Of a stretch of 64,000 bases of DNA, positions 1 through 10,364 are shown one piece after another. How positions within the stretch are numbered: position 1 is the first letter of the stretch; every line of letters starts with the position of its first letter. The position numbers were made by a program, and so were the translations under genes. The notes below the pieces were generated by a model. It was not told where the DNA came from. It saw nothing but the letters and a program-made list of their open reading frames with translations, and searched no databases. This stretch comes from Agelas oroides (taxonomy: Eukaryota > Porifera > Demospongiae > Agelasida > Agelasidae). The DNA lies in NCBI GenBank assembly GCA_949130485.1, contig OX422184.1:5122155-5186154 (forward strand), written 5' to 3'.

Positions 1-1661
1 ATGGGCGCTGGCTGGCTGGCTGCTTCTGGAACTAACTGCAGGAAAGGAGGGAGATCACCACATGACAATGCATCCGCTGCATTGTTGACCACTCCTGGGA
101 TGTGAGTTGCTCGAATATGCACCTGGAAGTGCGCCACCATAAAGAACAAGCACCGCAGTAGGTGCATCAGTGTATTGTCCTGGGACCGGCCAGAGTTGAC
201 CACTGCCACTACTGCCATGTTGTCACAGTGGCATTCCACTAGCCGTCCCCCCCAGTGCTCTCCCCATATCGCTACCGCAAGGAGAATTGGGAGAAGCTCT
301 TTTGGAGAGATAGGCCACTCTATAGATGGACCTTCCCATTTCCACTGCAACCACCATGATCCCCAATGGGCTCCGCAGCCCCAGGAGCCAGAGGCGTCAG
401 TCTCCAGTGGGATGGCTGGCATTGAAACTTTTGGAACCATGGAAACTCCATTCCACCTCTCCATAAAAATGAACCACCAGTTCAGGTCTGAACGAGTAGA
501 AGAGCTCAGGCGAATCCACCGATCCCGTGTCTGAACCGTTGACACCAGTTCGATCAGGCGGCGGACAAATGTACGGCCGGGGCGCACCACTGTTGCTGCA
601 TGCTGCAAGTGTCCTAAGAGAGACTCAAGGTCTCTCTTCTTGCACGCCTTCTTGCCCAGCCAGTCACTTACCAAGGACCGCGTGTGATGTAACTTGTCTT
701 CCGGTAATCTTATCACCATTTGATTGGTATCAAGTTCAAACCCCAGAAATACCAGCACTGCCGCTGGGCCCGCACACTTTTTCTGAGCTACTGGAACCCC
801 CAACCGCTGGCATGTTGCCAGCATAATCTTGAGGTTGGTTTGGCACTCAGGACTCTCTGGAGAGCCCACCGTAATGAAGTCATCCAAATAGTGTGCCACC
901 CAGGACACTCCTCTCCTCAGGAATGACCATTGTAGTGCGTCAGCCACCGCCGAGAAGATCTTTGGGGCAGATCTCAAACCAAATGGGAGTCGAGTGTCAA
1001 AGAAGATGCTGCCCTTCCACTGCATACCCAAGAGTGGCCTATCTGCCGGGTGCACTGGGACATTGCGGTAAGCACTATCGATGTCCATCTTGGCCAGCAG
1101 AGCTCCTTGACCTGCTTTAGATATCTGTTGGACGACTTCATCCAGCCTCAGGTAGTGCAATGAGCACAGCTCTGGTTCGATTCCTCCATTGACACTACGT
1201 CCTTCCGGGCTTGAGAGGTCCACTATCAGCCTCCACTTTCCTTGCTGGTTGGACTTTGGGATCACTCCAATTGGGCTAACTTGGGTACCACATGGGACTG
1301 AGGAGGGATGGATTGGGCCCACTATCCGGCCTAGCACCACATCTTTGTCAAGGTAGGCTTGAACCACCTCTCCATTCTTGGAAGCAGAGCCCATGTTTGA
1401 TGTTGCTGGCCTACAAGTGTACCTCCCATAGTCGAACCCAATGTGGAAGCCGTGGGAGATGCCCTTGAGGATGTAGTCTCGGAACTCTCAGTCCGGGTGA
1501 CCTGCCAGCTCAATGGCCCACTCCTTTGGCACCAGAGGGGATGCCACCATCTGGAGCCAGTCAGGGACCTCTGCTCTGCTGACCCTCCGGGCAAACTCAC
1601 GGAGGTGTGCCATGTATGGGTAGGTGCAACCTCCTACATTGCAGATGGAATCGGCTTCATG
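1..1661 (-). pseudogene. DIRS/Ngaro-like retrotransposon RT-RNase H (pol), partial, one stop
   Basis: The minus-strand frame reads through a reverse transcriptase and RNase H of the tyrosine-recombinase retrotransposon type. Visible motifs in order: GKWRLIVDLSSP, LAKMDIDSAYRNVPVHP, the catalytic HYLDDF at about 899-880, FLGFELDT, CKKRDLESLLGHLQHA, VVRPGRTFVRRL, then RNase H with ETDASGSWGCGAHW and CDNMAVV. These are classic DIRS/Ngaro signatures. The frame is open to base 1, so the recombinase part would lie off the left edge. An in-frame TGA at 1488-1490 interrupts the region just before RT, and another stop at 1662-1664 bounds it upstream, so the copy looks inactive. The true start codon is not identifiable. 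The family call is strong; DIRS versus Ngaro cannot be decided without the downstream ORF. Confidence 0.85.
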
Positions 1662-1943
1662 TCAACCGTTAGTTTCATATTCGTGACCCCCCATGCACCT
1701 ATCTCCCTTGCCACTATTGGCTTGCTGCACCCAGTTGGATAACCTTGATGCCCTTTCCTACACGCCACCTGCGTTTTGAGCCCTACCCCAATCCAGCTGC
1801 TGCAAGATCGGATGGCACTGCCCACCACATTTCTTACTACACCCTCGCCCAATTTTAATATGGCATACTTTAGCACATGGATGAGTGACCTAACATGGTA
1901 TATGCAAAAATGGCCTAGCGGTCCAGTTCCTGACTTCAGTGTA

Positions 1944-3023
1944 CTACTGTAAGTACTTTGGTGGAAGAGGGCATCCAAGCTGCCCGTGGGCTTCCAACAC
2001 CCCACAGTTGGAGCAGCAGTGTGTAAACATGCATTCCTCTCCATAGGGGCAGCCCCGTGGTGCCTTGTTAAAGAGGCGACATGTTCCTCCTTTCTTGGGC
2101 TTTTTGGTGGCTGGTGGCTTGCCACCCACTGGGGCCTTGCCTGAAGTGCTATCGATTGGTCTCTTACCCTTCCCTAGGGTCACTGCTGGTTCTGTGCGGT
2201 CTTGTGCCAAGGACGGTGCCAGAAGTGGTGGCCTGTTAGTCTCAACCTGCGGGATTGCAGCAATCTCCGCCAGATCAAATGGGTCCTGGCTTGTGCTTGG
2301 GCCAGGAAGGCAGGAGACATACTGCCAAGGGTCACCCTCTGTCCACACACGGTCTTCTCGAGCTGCCATCTCCATGCGAAATTGTATGTCATACTCCAGC
2401 CATGCTGCACTTTTAGGGGCTTTCTGATGTAGCTTCAGGACGGTATGAAGGTGAGCCACCATGCACTGAACCATGTTGCTCCGCTGCTTAGCCATCACAG
2501 TGATGTATAGGGTGAAGCACCTCATCCAGGTTATGATGTCCAGGACTCGTCGCTGAATCTTTTGACTGTGGATTGCCTGAAACTGATTGAATGCCCCGAC
2601 CAGGCTTTCCTGCAGTGACGGTGCTGGCTTTCCCTGCTCTGCCAAGCGAAGAGACCGTGGGGCTGGCAGAAATTCCTCCATGTCAATGTACTCCAGGTTC
2701 CAGATCCTATCAACAAGTTTCACCGGGAGAGTGGGGAGGCCCTTCGCGACCAGATAGCGAGGCGGTTTGGTGTCCCCTTTTTCTCTTGAGTCTCCCCCCA
2801 ATGGGAGGGACGTAAGAAGGGGAATAATCGAGGCAAGGGATCCCACACCACTGTCTGGTTGCTTGTCGCTACCGCTGGTTGAGAATTCCGATAGGCCCAG
2901 ATTGTGGATCACGTCTGCTGGTGGAAGTGTTCCCAGTTGTCTCGTACCTACACAATGTGGGTAGTGACTGGTCAGGCTGCGCCCTGGGTGTATGCTGTCA
3001 CCCCCCATTGCGGCAACACCCAT
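1944..3023 (-). CDS. Gag-like ORF1 of the DIRS/Ngaro-like element (CCCH zinc knuckle)
   Basis: This is a 359-residue minus-strand ORF upstream of the RT frame. It has a Pro/Gly-rich N-terminal third, a helical middle (about residues 90-230) and a basic linker GKRPIDSTSGK...KKPKKGG. The C-terminus is Cys-rich: CRLFNKAPRGCPYGEECMF, then THCCSNC. Such a C-terminal Cys/His cluster is typical of ORF1 in DIRS/Ngaro elements of invertebrates and probably binds nucleic acid. The ORF ends in TAG at 1944-1946, and about 280 bp of non-open sequence separates it from the recognisable RT frame. The start chosen is the first ATG after a tandemly duplicated 5' segment; a further upstream coding segment at 3441-3609 may also belong to it. 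Confidence 0.7.
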   Translation of the reverse strand: MGVAAMGGDSIHPGRSLTSHYPHCVGTRQLGTLPPADVIHNLGLSEFSTSGSDKQPDSGVGSLASIIPLLTSLPLGGDSREKGDTKPPRYLVAKGLPTLPVKLVDRIWNLEYIDMEEFLPAPRSLRLAEQGKPAPSLQESLVGAFNQFQAIHSQKIQRRVLDIITWMRCFTLYITVMAKQRSNMVQCMVAHLHTVLKLHQKAPKSAAWLEYDIQFRMEMAAREDRVWTEGDPWQYVSCLPGPSTSQDPFDLAEIAAIPQVETNRPPLLAPSLAQDRTEPAVTLGKGKRPIDSTSGKAPVGGKPPATKKPKKGGTCRLFNKAPRGCPYGEECMFTHCCSNCGVLEAHGQLGCPLPPKYLQ

Positions 3024-3440
3024 TGCCCGGAGCCTGCTAAGTGCTTCCTAACTCAGCCCTCTCTCTGACAGGTACCTGGGGTGAGTCCTGGGCCCCCTTT
3101 TTGGCCCCCTGCACCCCTTACCTAGCACTTCTTTGGTATATATATATTTCCTGACGCAGACCCGCTGTCTGTCGCCAGAACCTCCTGCCCCTCCCTGTAC
3201 CATCTCACCCAGGCTGTGCCCTGGGTGTATGCTGCCACCTGCCCTTGCAGCGACGCACATTGCCAGGAGCCTGCTAAGTGCTGCCTAACTCAGCCCTCTC
3301 TCTGACAGGTACCTGGGGTGAATCCTGGGGCCCCCCTGCACCCCTTACCTGGCACTTATTTGGTATATATATATATATTTCCTGACGCGGACCCGCTGAC
3401 CGTCGCCAGTACCTGCCTGCCCCTCCCTGTACCATCTCAC
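2975..3440. repeat. Tandem duplication, about 237-bp unit, at the 5' side of the retroelement
   Basis: Two imperfect copies lie head to tail. Copy 1 begins GGCTGCGCCCTGGGTGTATG at 2975 and copy 2 begins GGCTGTGCCCTGGGTGTATG at 3212. Each contains a (TA)n run, a GGTACCTGGGGTGA segment and a Cys-poor coding-like stretch. On the element's sense strand both copies carry a splice-donor-like GGTGAGATGG. It could be a 5' repeat of the element or a local duplication. Confidence 0.7.
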
Positions 3441-3609
3441 CTGGAGGGTCTCTCTCTGCGTTCTCGTCCTCCCTTTCGCTGGTCGTGCCGCCTTTAGCTC
3501 GGTCGGTGAGGGCCTTGTCTAGCAGTCCCTGAAATACCCCCGCCATTGCCTTCAGCTGGGCTTCAGAGAGACACTCCTCGGTACCGGCGGACTCGTCGGG
3601 ACTCGCCAT
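3441..3609 (-). CDS. Possible upstream coding segment of the retroelement ORF1
   Basis: An open minus-strand segment of about 56 residues begins MASPDESAGTEECLSEAQ and has an acidic, helical composition unlike the surrounding non-coding DNA. It ends at CCAG|GTGAGATGG, a good splice donor. No acceptor that keeps frame with the ORF starting at 3023 was found, so a spliced gag N-terminus is only a possibility. It may equally be a separate short ORF. Confidence 0.3.
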
Positions 3610-3799
3610 CGCGCTTTGCTGTTCGGAGACGAGGAGGGATAGTAGCCGCTCGCAGCCTGCGGGAAACTAGCAATAGAGAAGGCGGTTGATTGCGAAGCAT
3701 GTGGTCTCCAGAGAACTACGCATGCGCATCTAGCATGCTGCCCTGCCCCCTTGCCCCACCTACTCTCCCAGTCTCGCATGTTAACTTGGTTTAACTCCA

Positions 3800-3873
3800 T
3801 TAAACCGTATTGTTACCAGGCTCTTTCCTCCCGCGCGCGGAAAGAGGAAATGAGCCTGGGGACGAGGCTAGTC
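3800..3873. mobile_element. Solo terminal repeat of the TAGCCTCG (9-bp TSD) transposon family
   Basis: On the minus strand the sequence begins TAGCCTCGTCCCCAGGC and folds back on an inner GCCTGGTAAC about 50 bases later. This is the compound hairpin end seen in complete copies at 18, 31, 38, 44, 48 and 49 kb. No matching opposite end was found. Confidence 0.55.
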
Positions 3874-5684
3874 GCCCTTCGCCGCGCTTTCACGCTCTAG
3901 CACGATCGCGTTGAGACAGCTTCGGTTCCCCCACCTGGGCCCGTTTGCGAGTGTGCAATGACCGTGCACACGTGCCGACGGCTTTCGCCGCGCCATTCAC
4001 ATGGACACGAATAGCCCTTTTCGCCGTAAGCAAAAGTATATGCATGGAACGCAATGATTGTCCGTTACGTTGCATCCGGAGCACATTTAGGCCGCGCCCA
4101 ACGCCCCCTTTACATAGGTTTCAATGTACAATTTCGCTACATTCGAACCATCGCGCAGCGCGCTGTCGTGCCGAATATCGCAATACAGCGAATATCATGC
4201 GAAATTTCGATCTCTCGCTTGTCGCGTGCAAGTTGTCCCGTCTCTCAGTGGTCTTCCTATGCGGAGCTATAGCGCCTCAAAGTTGACTCAGAACGTAAAA
4301 CGAAAAGGCCTATTAGCCTCGTACCCAGGCTCTTCCCCGTTTTTCTGGGGAGGAGCCTGGGTACGTGACTACACACGAATCTCGTTGTGGAGACTTTACG
4401 AGAGCTCATGCGAAAGAAATTGCGGGTTTACCCCAAATTTGGATGTTAACCCTCTCTTTACATAATTTAACTTAAACCACTGCTATTAAATTCAAATCTA
4501 ATGGGATACGTGAAGATTTTTCACAAAGCACAGAAACAGATCTATAATCCGGTACAATTAAGGTGGCAGGGAACCCTGTGTTTTCAAGGTCAACAAACCT
4601 GGAATCCAAGCCCATAGAACTCTTTGTCTTGGTAAAATTTTAGCGCACAGTCCGTTTTAGGAGTCTCAAACCGTTCACTGTCCGTAAAATTGGGGATTTC
4701 CCCCATTTCCTGTCGCATTGGCATCCAATAATCAGTTTATAATTAAGTTAGTTAAGATGTGGCCTGGCGGTACCCTTCATGTGGTGGTCGGAACTTTGAA
4801 GATAAGCTTAGATCGACTTAAAAATAAAAAAAATAAAATAAAAAATAAAAAAAAGAAGGAGTTTAGTAGAGTGCTGTTGTGTCAGTAGCTGTGAGTAGTA
4901 CGTAGTGCCTGCTTGTGAAAGCAAGCTTGTGTCTAGAAGCAGCAGAAAGGCCACAGTGGCCAAGACTGTACTCATTGGGCAGGCCCAGGTCTTGCGATCG
5001 TATGCCTAGCCTAGTTGGTGACCGTGGCCAGGTGCTTCGAGTGCTGGGCTGGGCTTTAACTAGAATACGCAATTTATCGTTGGTGCTACACTCTGGTACC
5101 CAAGGGAGCTGAACGGTGGTTGTGTGTGTAACAGAGCCGTGAGTTGTTTAGCGACATAAGGGGGAGAGGTGGGGCTAGTAATGCTTACTTGCACTCGTGA
5201 ATGAGCCCCTCCCGTAGACAAGCTGTGAATTTTTTGAAACGTGCATTCATTTTGGTGCAGTCAAAGTTGTCCATTCCAAGAGTAGTGACAAGCATGAGTC
5301 TAGCCTGACTTTGGGAGTAGCTCTGAACAAAAGCTGGCACAGACTGATTTGAGATACATTGGTGGTTAGGACGCTACCTACAGTGAGCGTGTAGATGCGT
5401 CCATCGAGTGGCAATTTTGGTTCATGAATATATTAATGAGCTACTAAAAACCTTTTTTAAAATTAGGGAAAGCAAGATTGCCCTAAACCAAACCCTAACA
5501 CTGAAACTAGGAGTAACACTGGTCCTGACTGTAACCCAGGTTTATGTTTTCGTTAACCTCTGCCGAGTGACTTCCCCCGCCACCTTAAGTCTGGTCTTGA
5601 TAGCACCCTGCGTTCATGCGCTACGGGCGCTTAAATCTCACCAATTTCAGAGGCTCTTAGCTGGACGAAGCTTTTACAGCGTTC
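3874..5684. other. Intergenic stretch without a recognisable gene
   Basis: No ORF here resembles a known protein and no convincing exon was seen. It holds a short hairpin of the TAGCCTCG family at 4316-4366 (CCTCGTACCCAGGC paired with GCCTGGGTACGTG), an A-rich low-complexity patch at 4819-4860, and CpG-rich sequence at 3880-4290. Confidence 0.5.
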
Positions 5685-5689
5685 TCACA

Positions 5690-5829
5690 TACCGACGGTA
5701 GCAGTAACAGCGATATCGACAGCTGTGTGGACTCTTGACCACCTAAAATACACAGTACTGTTCTCTTCTGTTGGGCCCTCTAAGACGTGGTAAAGGTTCT
5801 CCTGGGAAGACAGAGTTCCTGATCCATGG
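5690..5829 (-). CDS. Distal cytoplasmic-tail segment of the Ig receptor, separated by a transposon
   Basis: The minus-strand reading SSQENLYHVLEGP followed by TEENSTVYF lies immediately beyond the transposon at 5830-6330. If one copy of the 5-bp target duplication CATGG and the transposon are ignored, this frame is continuous with the tail exon at 6331-6653. It therefore appears to be the original C-terminal part of the receptor tail, with Tyr-containing motifs. In the present sequence the insertion changes frame and the segment is not translated from the upstream exon. The C-terminal limit is uncertain. Confidence 0.5.
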
Positions 5830-6330
5830 CAGGGGCGGATCCGGGGGGGGGGGGGGTGCATGGGGGGCCCATGCCACCCCACCCCCCCTTCGGGACTGAG
5901 CAAGTGCTAAACGCGGAGGTTTACCGCGCGCTTTGCGCACGTAGCTACTCCGACACTGTCGACACAGCGCACATTTCTATATGAATCACTGCTTCATGTC
6001 CTGCAAACATAAAGCACTCAAATCTGCAGCTCCCAAGAGACAGTTCTGTGGCAGTGCCTCATATACAAAGGCTAATTCCAAAGGGAAGGGGCTCCGAGAA
6101 ACGACCATACGATGAATCGCCTAAGTTACAGTCCAGTTGCCATAAATTTTGCGTGGTTATGGTAGTCTCCGATGGCCTGATCAGAAGCACTCTCATATGG
6201 TCTAAATTTTTAATTTTCCTACAACACTGTGCGTTATACGCGCGCAACAAAAAACTGCGCGCTCCGCATGGCCGCACCAACCCCACTCTATGTGTGCCCC
6301 CCTCTTCTTCAACCTCTAGATCCGCCCCTG
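5830..6330. mobile_element. Non-autonomous DNA transposon, CAGGGGCGGATC ends, 5-bp TSD
   Basis: The element starts CAGGGGCGGATCC and ends with GATCCGCCCCTG, inverted. It is flanked by a direct CATGG at 5825-5829 and 6331-6335. It has no coding capacity. The ends and 5-bp duplications match the copies at 9270-10018 and 12261-12888. A 5-bp duplication with CAG...CTG ends suggests an hAT5-like or related superfamily (inference). It sits inside a coding exon of the Ig receptor. Confidence 0.8.
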
Positions 6331-6653
6331 CATGGTGCTTTTCTTGCTCTGTAATTGAGATTGAATCATAATCATATCCCTCAGACCTTGCTTCCTTCTT
6401 TCTACTTCCCTGTCTAGTGTTATCAAGACGCTCATATTGATACATCATATGGATGCATTTTCTCTTTAGGGGACTTAGTAGATGTTTGTGACTCAGCCAG
6501 ATAGGCTGGAAGCTGATGGGGTCCAGAAGATTACCCCCGTCAACCTGGTCAATATCCTCATATATATCTTTTCTTTTGTGCATTCCTTGTTTGGATGTTT
6601 TTGCTTCTACATATTTGGTGTTTTCCACTGACACTGCTGGATGCTGCTGAAGC
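6331..6653 (-). CDS. Ig receptor cytoplasmic-tail exon (proximal part)
   Basis: A splice acceptor TTTTTCTCAG precedes the exon on the minus strand. The frame reads LQQHPAVSVENTKYVEAKTS, then KRKDIYEDIDQVDGGN, and near its end SEGYDYDSISITEQEKHH. Repeated Tyr residues in acidic context (YEDI, YDYDSI) fit an intracellular signalling tail. The exon runs straight into the transposon at 6330 and would be read through into about 85 unrelated residues ending in a stop. No family beyond Ig-type receptor is recognised. Confidence 0.55.
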
Positions 6654-6855
6654 CTGAGAAAAAGAGCAAGTATAATATTGCAAAATCAAGAAAGTGGTTA
6701 GTCAGAAATTACCTCACTCAGTTAATTCAGAGGACTTGACACCCTTTTAATCAGCAACAATGCTAAACATGTTGGTATTAGTAATGGATCATAACCATGG
6801 ATCAATTCGATACAGTGGTAATCAGGTTTGACTCCAAAGAACAGCTCCTACACAA

Positions 6856-7438
6856 AGACAGAATGTATTCTCTCTCACCTTTCCTTTTCCTCTTTCGCAT
6901 TTTTATACTGAGATGTGAACCAGTACAATGACAACAACCACTAGGAGTGCCACTAGAGCTCCAAGCCCAGCTCTTAGGTACACAAAACAAGAAGCTCCTC
7001 CCAGTGTGCAGCTAGGTGCATCTGAGGGTAGAGTAGAGCTAGTACTGGAGGCATTTTGAGTCTGGACTGGGCTGTGTGTCTGGACTGGACCGTGTGTTAC
7101 AGTATTTACTGATTCAGAGATAGCTGCCAATACACTTTTTGGAGTGCTTTGATCAAGCAGGGTGGTTGATGCCAGTATTGGTGTAATCTGTCCTGCACAT
7201 TTGGGATCAGTCTGTGATGAACCTGCTCCACATATTCCTGGACCACTAATGCTCAGTACTCTCCAAGCCTCTGTAAACTCAAGGGGGGTGCCCCATCAAT
7301 GACAATACGGCACCAGTAAGAACCACTGTCACCTTCACTATAGTTCAACTCCAATGCATTCCGGTAAAGTTGATCACCTTCAGTGCAGTTTTCATATCTA
7401 GAGTTAGAACGACTCTGTTTTGACTCTTCTATACAGCA
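6856..7438 (-). CDS. Ig-like ectodomain, stalk and transmembrane segment of a receptor (frame breaks)
   Basis: Read on the minus strand from an acceptor at about 7439, the segment gives the end of an Ig-like domain (LELNYSEGDSGSYWCRIVI: the DSGSYWC F-strand motif). A Ser/Thr/Pro-rich stalk follows, then a hydrophobic span ALVALLVVVVIVL, then a possible basic juxtamembrane stretch ending at a donor near 6855. Two frame problems are visible: a one-base shift at the C-run around 7282-7288, right after the Ig motif, and another just after the membrane span near 6925. They could be sequence errors or decay. The first Ig cysteine and the signal peptide are not in the adjacent sequence; upstream DNA is transposon-derived. 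Confidence 0.5.
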
Positions 7439-7454
7439 TATTTCAGACCCGGAG

Positions 7455-7600
7455 CAAGCTAAATTTAAGTGGTGCGGCCAGAGCATGTGCACAATGCGCG
7501 CGAAGCGCACGTCTGCTAGGGGGGTGTGGGGGTATCCCCCCCCCACAGAAAATTTTTGGAATTTTAGACGTTCTGAGATCGATTCTGGTGCATTTTGGGA
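7455..7600. mobile_element. Fragment of the GGCGGATC / 5-bp TSD transposon family
   Basis: The run GGGGTGTGGGGGTATCCCCC, followed by ACAGAAAATTTTTGGAATTT and a TTCTGAGA segment, closely parallels the interior of the complete copy at 12261-12888. Terminal inverted repeats are missing. Confidence 0.45.
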
Positions 7601-8147
7601 CACTTGTCTATCTTGGCAAGGTACATGTTATAAATTGACTATAGTATATACATGTGAAAAGGTTTGCAAATACAGTACAATTATAAACAGCGACCGACAC
7701 ATTACTGAAATTTGCAGCTGCAAGTCGTTACGCTACACATGTTGTGCGCGCGCGCAGAACCACGCCCTACTCTCGATCTCATACGGTACCCGCACCGCAG
7801 TGCAGGACTCCAAGCCTGTGGACGATACCACGGACGATCTGTTGTCGCTAGCGCGCGCTGTAGCGAGTCGCCGCGTTATTACTGTACTTCGATGACTTTC
7901 TCTGCCGTGCCGTAAAGCACTGATCGAAGCCTACAAGGAACTTTTTTTTTTTTGCTTGAGTGAAAAAGTGGTCCGGCCAAAACCGAACGGCCGGACCGCT
8001 TCCGCCGGCTCTGATACACATATCTGGAAGCATATGTCTTTCGCACACAGCTTGGAACAGATGTGCCGAAATCTGCCGTCTGACACGGCTCTTTTGTTGT
8101 ACGACGGTCGCATAATAGATTAAATGCACTGGCAAATTTTTCTTCTC

Positions 8148-8863
8148 AGGTCACCTTCTCGAATTCTCTGACACTGTTACCCACCTTGGTCACATTTTAC
8201 ACTGTTCACTTGATGACAGTGATGACATCAAGAGAGCCACACTTGAAATGTGTAAAAAAGCCAATATTATCCTAAGTACCTTTTCTTCGTGTGATCCGCA
8301 TGTCAAGACGGTCCTCTTTAACTCACACTGCTTGTCGTTGTATGGTGGTGCTCTCTGGGACATTACTTGCAGACAGCTTACTTCCTTGGAGGTTGCCTTC
8401 AATAATATTCTCAGGCGAATTTGGAGGGTCCCAAGAAACTGCCACACTCGAATTCTGCATAAAATTGCACATCTTGATAGTGTTCTCAATCGACTTATAC
8501 GTTTATCTGACCGTTTTTCAAGAAAGACCTGCGAGTCGAATTCATATTTGCTTCATGACTCCTTTACCCTATTCAACACCAATGTGTTTACTCCAGTTGG
8601 CAGCAATCGCTACTGTGCTCACAAATATGTGAAATTGTACTTTGAGGAAGACCTTATTTGTGCCGACTTTGCAAGATACCTGCGCATCAGTGACTCCAGT
8701 GTAAGAGATTTGGACATTGAGTCAATGATACAAATTATTTGTTGTAACTAATTATCTTCACTTAATTATTTTAGTGTCTTCCTTTACCTTTACTTCTACC
8801 CTCCTGTACACCTAAATTTGGTGTGTTTATCGAAAATTATTATTATTATTATTATTATTATTA
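8148..8863 (+). mobile_element. 5'-truncated non-LTR retrotransposon (LINE) 3' end with (ATT)n tail
   Basis: The plus frame reads FSDTVTHLGHILHCSLDDSD, then DIKRATLEMCKKANIILSTF, CDPHVKTVLFNSHCLSLYGG and WRVPRNCHTRILHKIAH. This is the C-terminal part of a LINE reverse-transcriptase protein, downstream of the catalytic core. The core itself (YADD region) is missing, as expected of 5' truncation. The frame ends at 8751, and a simple (ATT)n tail at about 8834-8863 marks the 3' end. Clade (CR1/L2-like or another) is not determinable from this part alone. Confidence 0.75.
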
Positions 8864-9269
8864 TAACTCCGATTATCATAACGGATAATACTGGAAGATG
8901 GAACGTACGAGCACTACCTCACTTCCTCTAGATATCGGATCGTGACCGACCAATCGTAAGTTCACTCTTAATTAATAGGGTTAAATATGTGATTGGTTGG
9001 TTACGCAGCATAATCAATCAATCATCATCGAATGACCCCAAGGGGGGAACGGTACAAAGAGATGATTATAATGAGCACAGCAGGAACATGCATTGGGCAT
9101 GTGTACACACAAGAAAAACACACAGACATAAAAAGCACATGTCAAACACATGCACAAAATAAAACAAAGTTCACAGAACAATGACTCAATGAGGAAAGTT
9201 CTGTAGAAGCTGCACCGTCCCCAATGACCACCAAAGAGGCTACCCATCCCACCATGACAAGATGGCTGC

Positions 9270-10018
9270 CAGTGGCGGATCTATAACTTTAGAAAGGGGG
9301 ATTCAGTCGCCGGCGCGCGAAGCGCGTCGGAAAATTTTTTGGGTTGCCACGCCCACTTTCGGTCACGTGAACGCATTCATACAATAAAGGAAGGCCGAAC
9401 CGAGGGGTCCGTCACAAAAGAAATCTCATACACTGTCCGACAGTGTTGTTTTAGTTAACTATAACTTTAACTAAATACATTTTAGTATGGCCTTTTTAAA
9501 ATTTAGTTAACCAAAACTAAAACTAACTAAAAATTTTTGCTAAGCTGGGAACTATAACTAAAATATCTAAGAACATACAAGAAGAAACCTGTCGGCAGAA
9601 ATCCAAACTGAAATCCAGAAATCCAAACTGAAATCCAGAAATCCACTGTGAAATCCAGAAATCCAAACTGAAATCCAGAAATCCAAACTGAAATCCAGAA
9701 ATCCACTGTGAAATCCAGAAATCCACTCTGAAATCCGAAATCCACGTGAAATCCAGTGGATTTCGAAATCTCGTACGCCGAGGCGCGCCGTGGCGGACCC
9801 CTCGGGCCGAACTGAATATCTCGAAGCAACTCTACAAACGTCTGGAGATCAGTAAGGAATTGACACGTGAGTGTGTAACTGTGCCTGGTTGTTGTTGCTG
9901 CATGCCACTGCTGCATAATCATTTGGTGGACTCGTGCAGTTATGTATGCAAAATACATTACTAGCCGCCAAAGGGGGGTGCATTTGCACCCCCCTTACCC
10001 CCCCTAAATCCGCCACTG
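9270..10018. mobile_element. Non-autonomous DNA transposon, CAGTGGCGGAT ends, 5-bp TSD
   Basis: It begins CAGTGGCGGATC and ends ATCCGCCACTG. The flanks are GCTGC at 9265-9269 and GCTGC at 10019-10023. The interior contains a 20-bp tandem repeat block (9598-9760) and no gene. Confidence 0.8.
9598..9760. repeat. 20-bp tandem repeat inside the transposon
   Basis: About eight units of the type AAATCCAGAAATCCAAACTG (variant ...CCACTGTG) follow each other. They produce artefactual Phe/Trp/Ile-rich ORFs on the minus strand. Confidence 0.85.
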
Positions 10019-10364
10019 GCTGCCATAGTAAAGTCACGAGACTTGAAACACCACGATACAAAGCCACAGTCCACAGCACCGTCGGCAACAGGCACCGTAA
10101 AGGGGCTACCCATCCCACCATGACTCAGCGGACAGTCGAAAGAGACCAGAGACGAACCACGTGTGACCATCTAGCAGTGACCGAAGACCGCCTCACAACA
10201 GACGAAACACCACACCAGGACAAGAAGACGGCAGACATATCTTGAACTAACCCAATCATCGGCGCATGCGCAATATGAGGTACTAAAGATTTGTGCACGT
10301 GAGCTTGGTTCTAATAAGCGCGCTATACAGGAATTCAGAGAGAGGCAGCTATAAATCATCACTC

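Noticed and set aside
1331..2125. Minus-strand ORFs of 89 and 163 aa
   Set aside because: They are in the wrong frame relative to the RT motifs and show no family features.
6059..6330. C-terminal half of the 191-aa ORF reading from the Ig receptor tail
   Set aside because: It lies within the transposon and is read-through, not receptor sequence.
9523..9958. Phe/Trp/Ile repeat ORFs
   Set aside because: The 20-bp tandem repeat inside a transposon.
9263..10025. 9-bp target duplication (TGGCTGCCA) for the element at 9270
   Set aside because: With the CAG...CTG ends used by its two relatives, the duplication is 5 bp (GCTGC); the extra matching bases are shared with the element ends.
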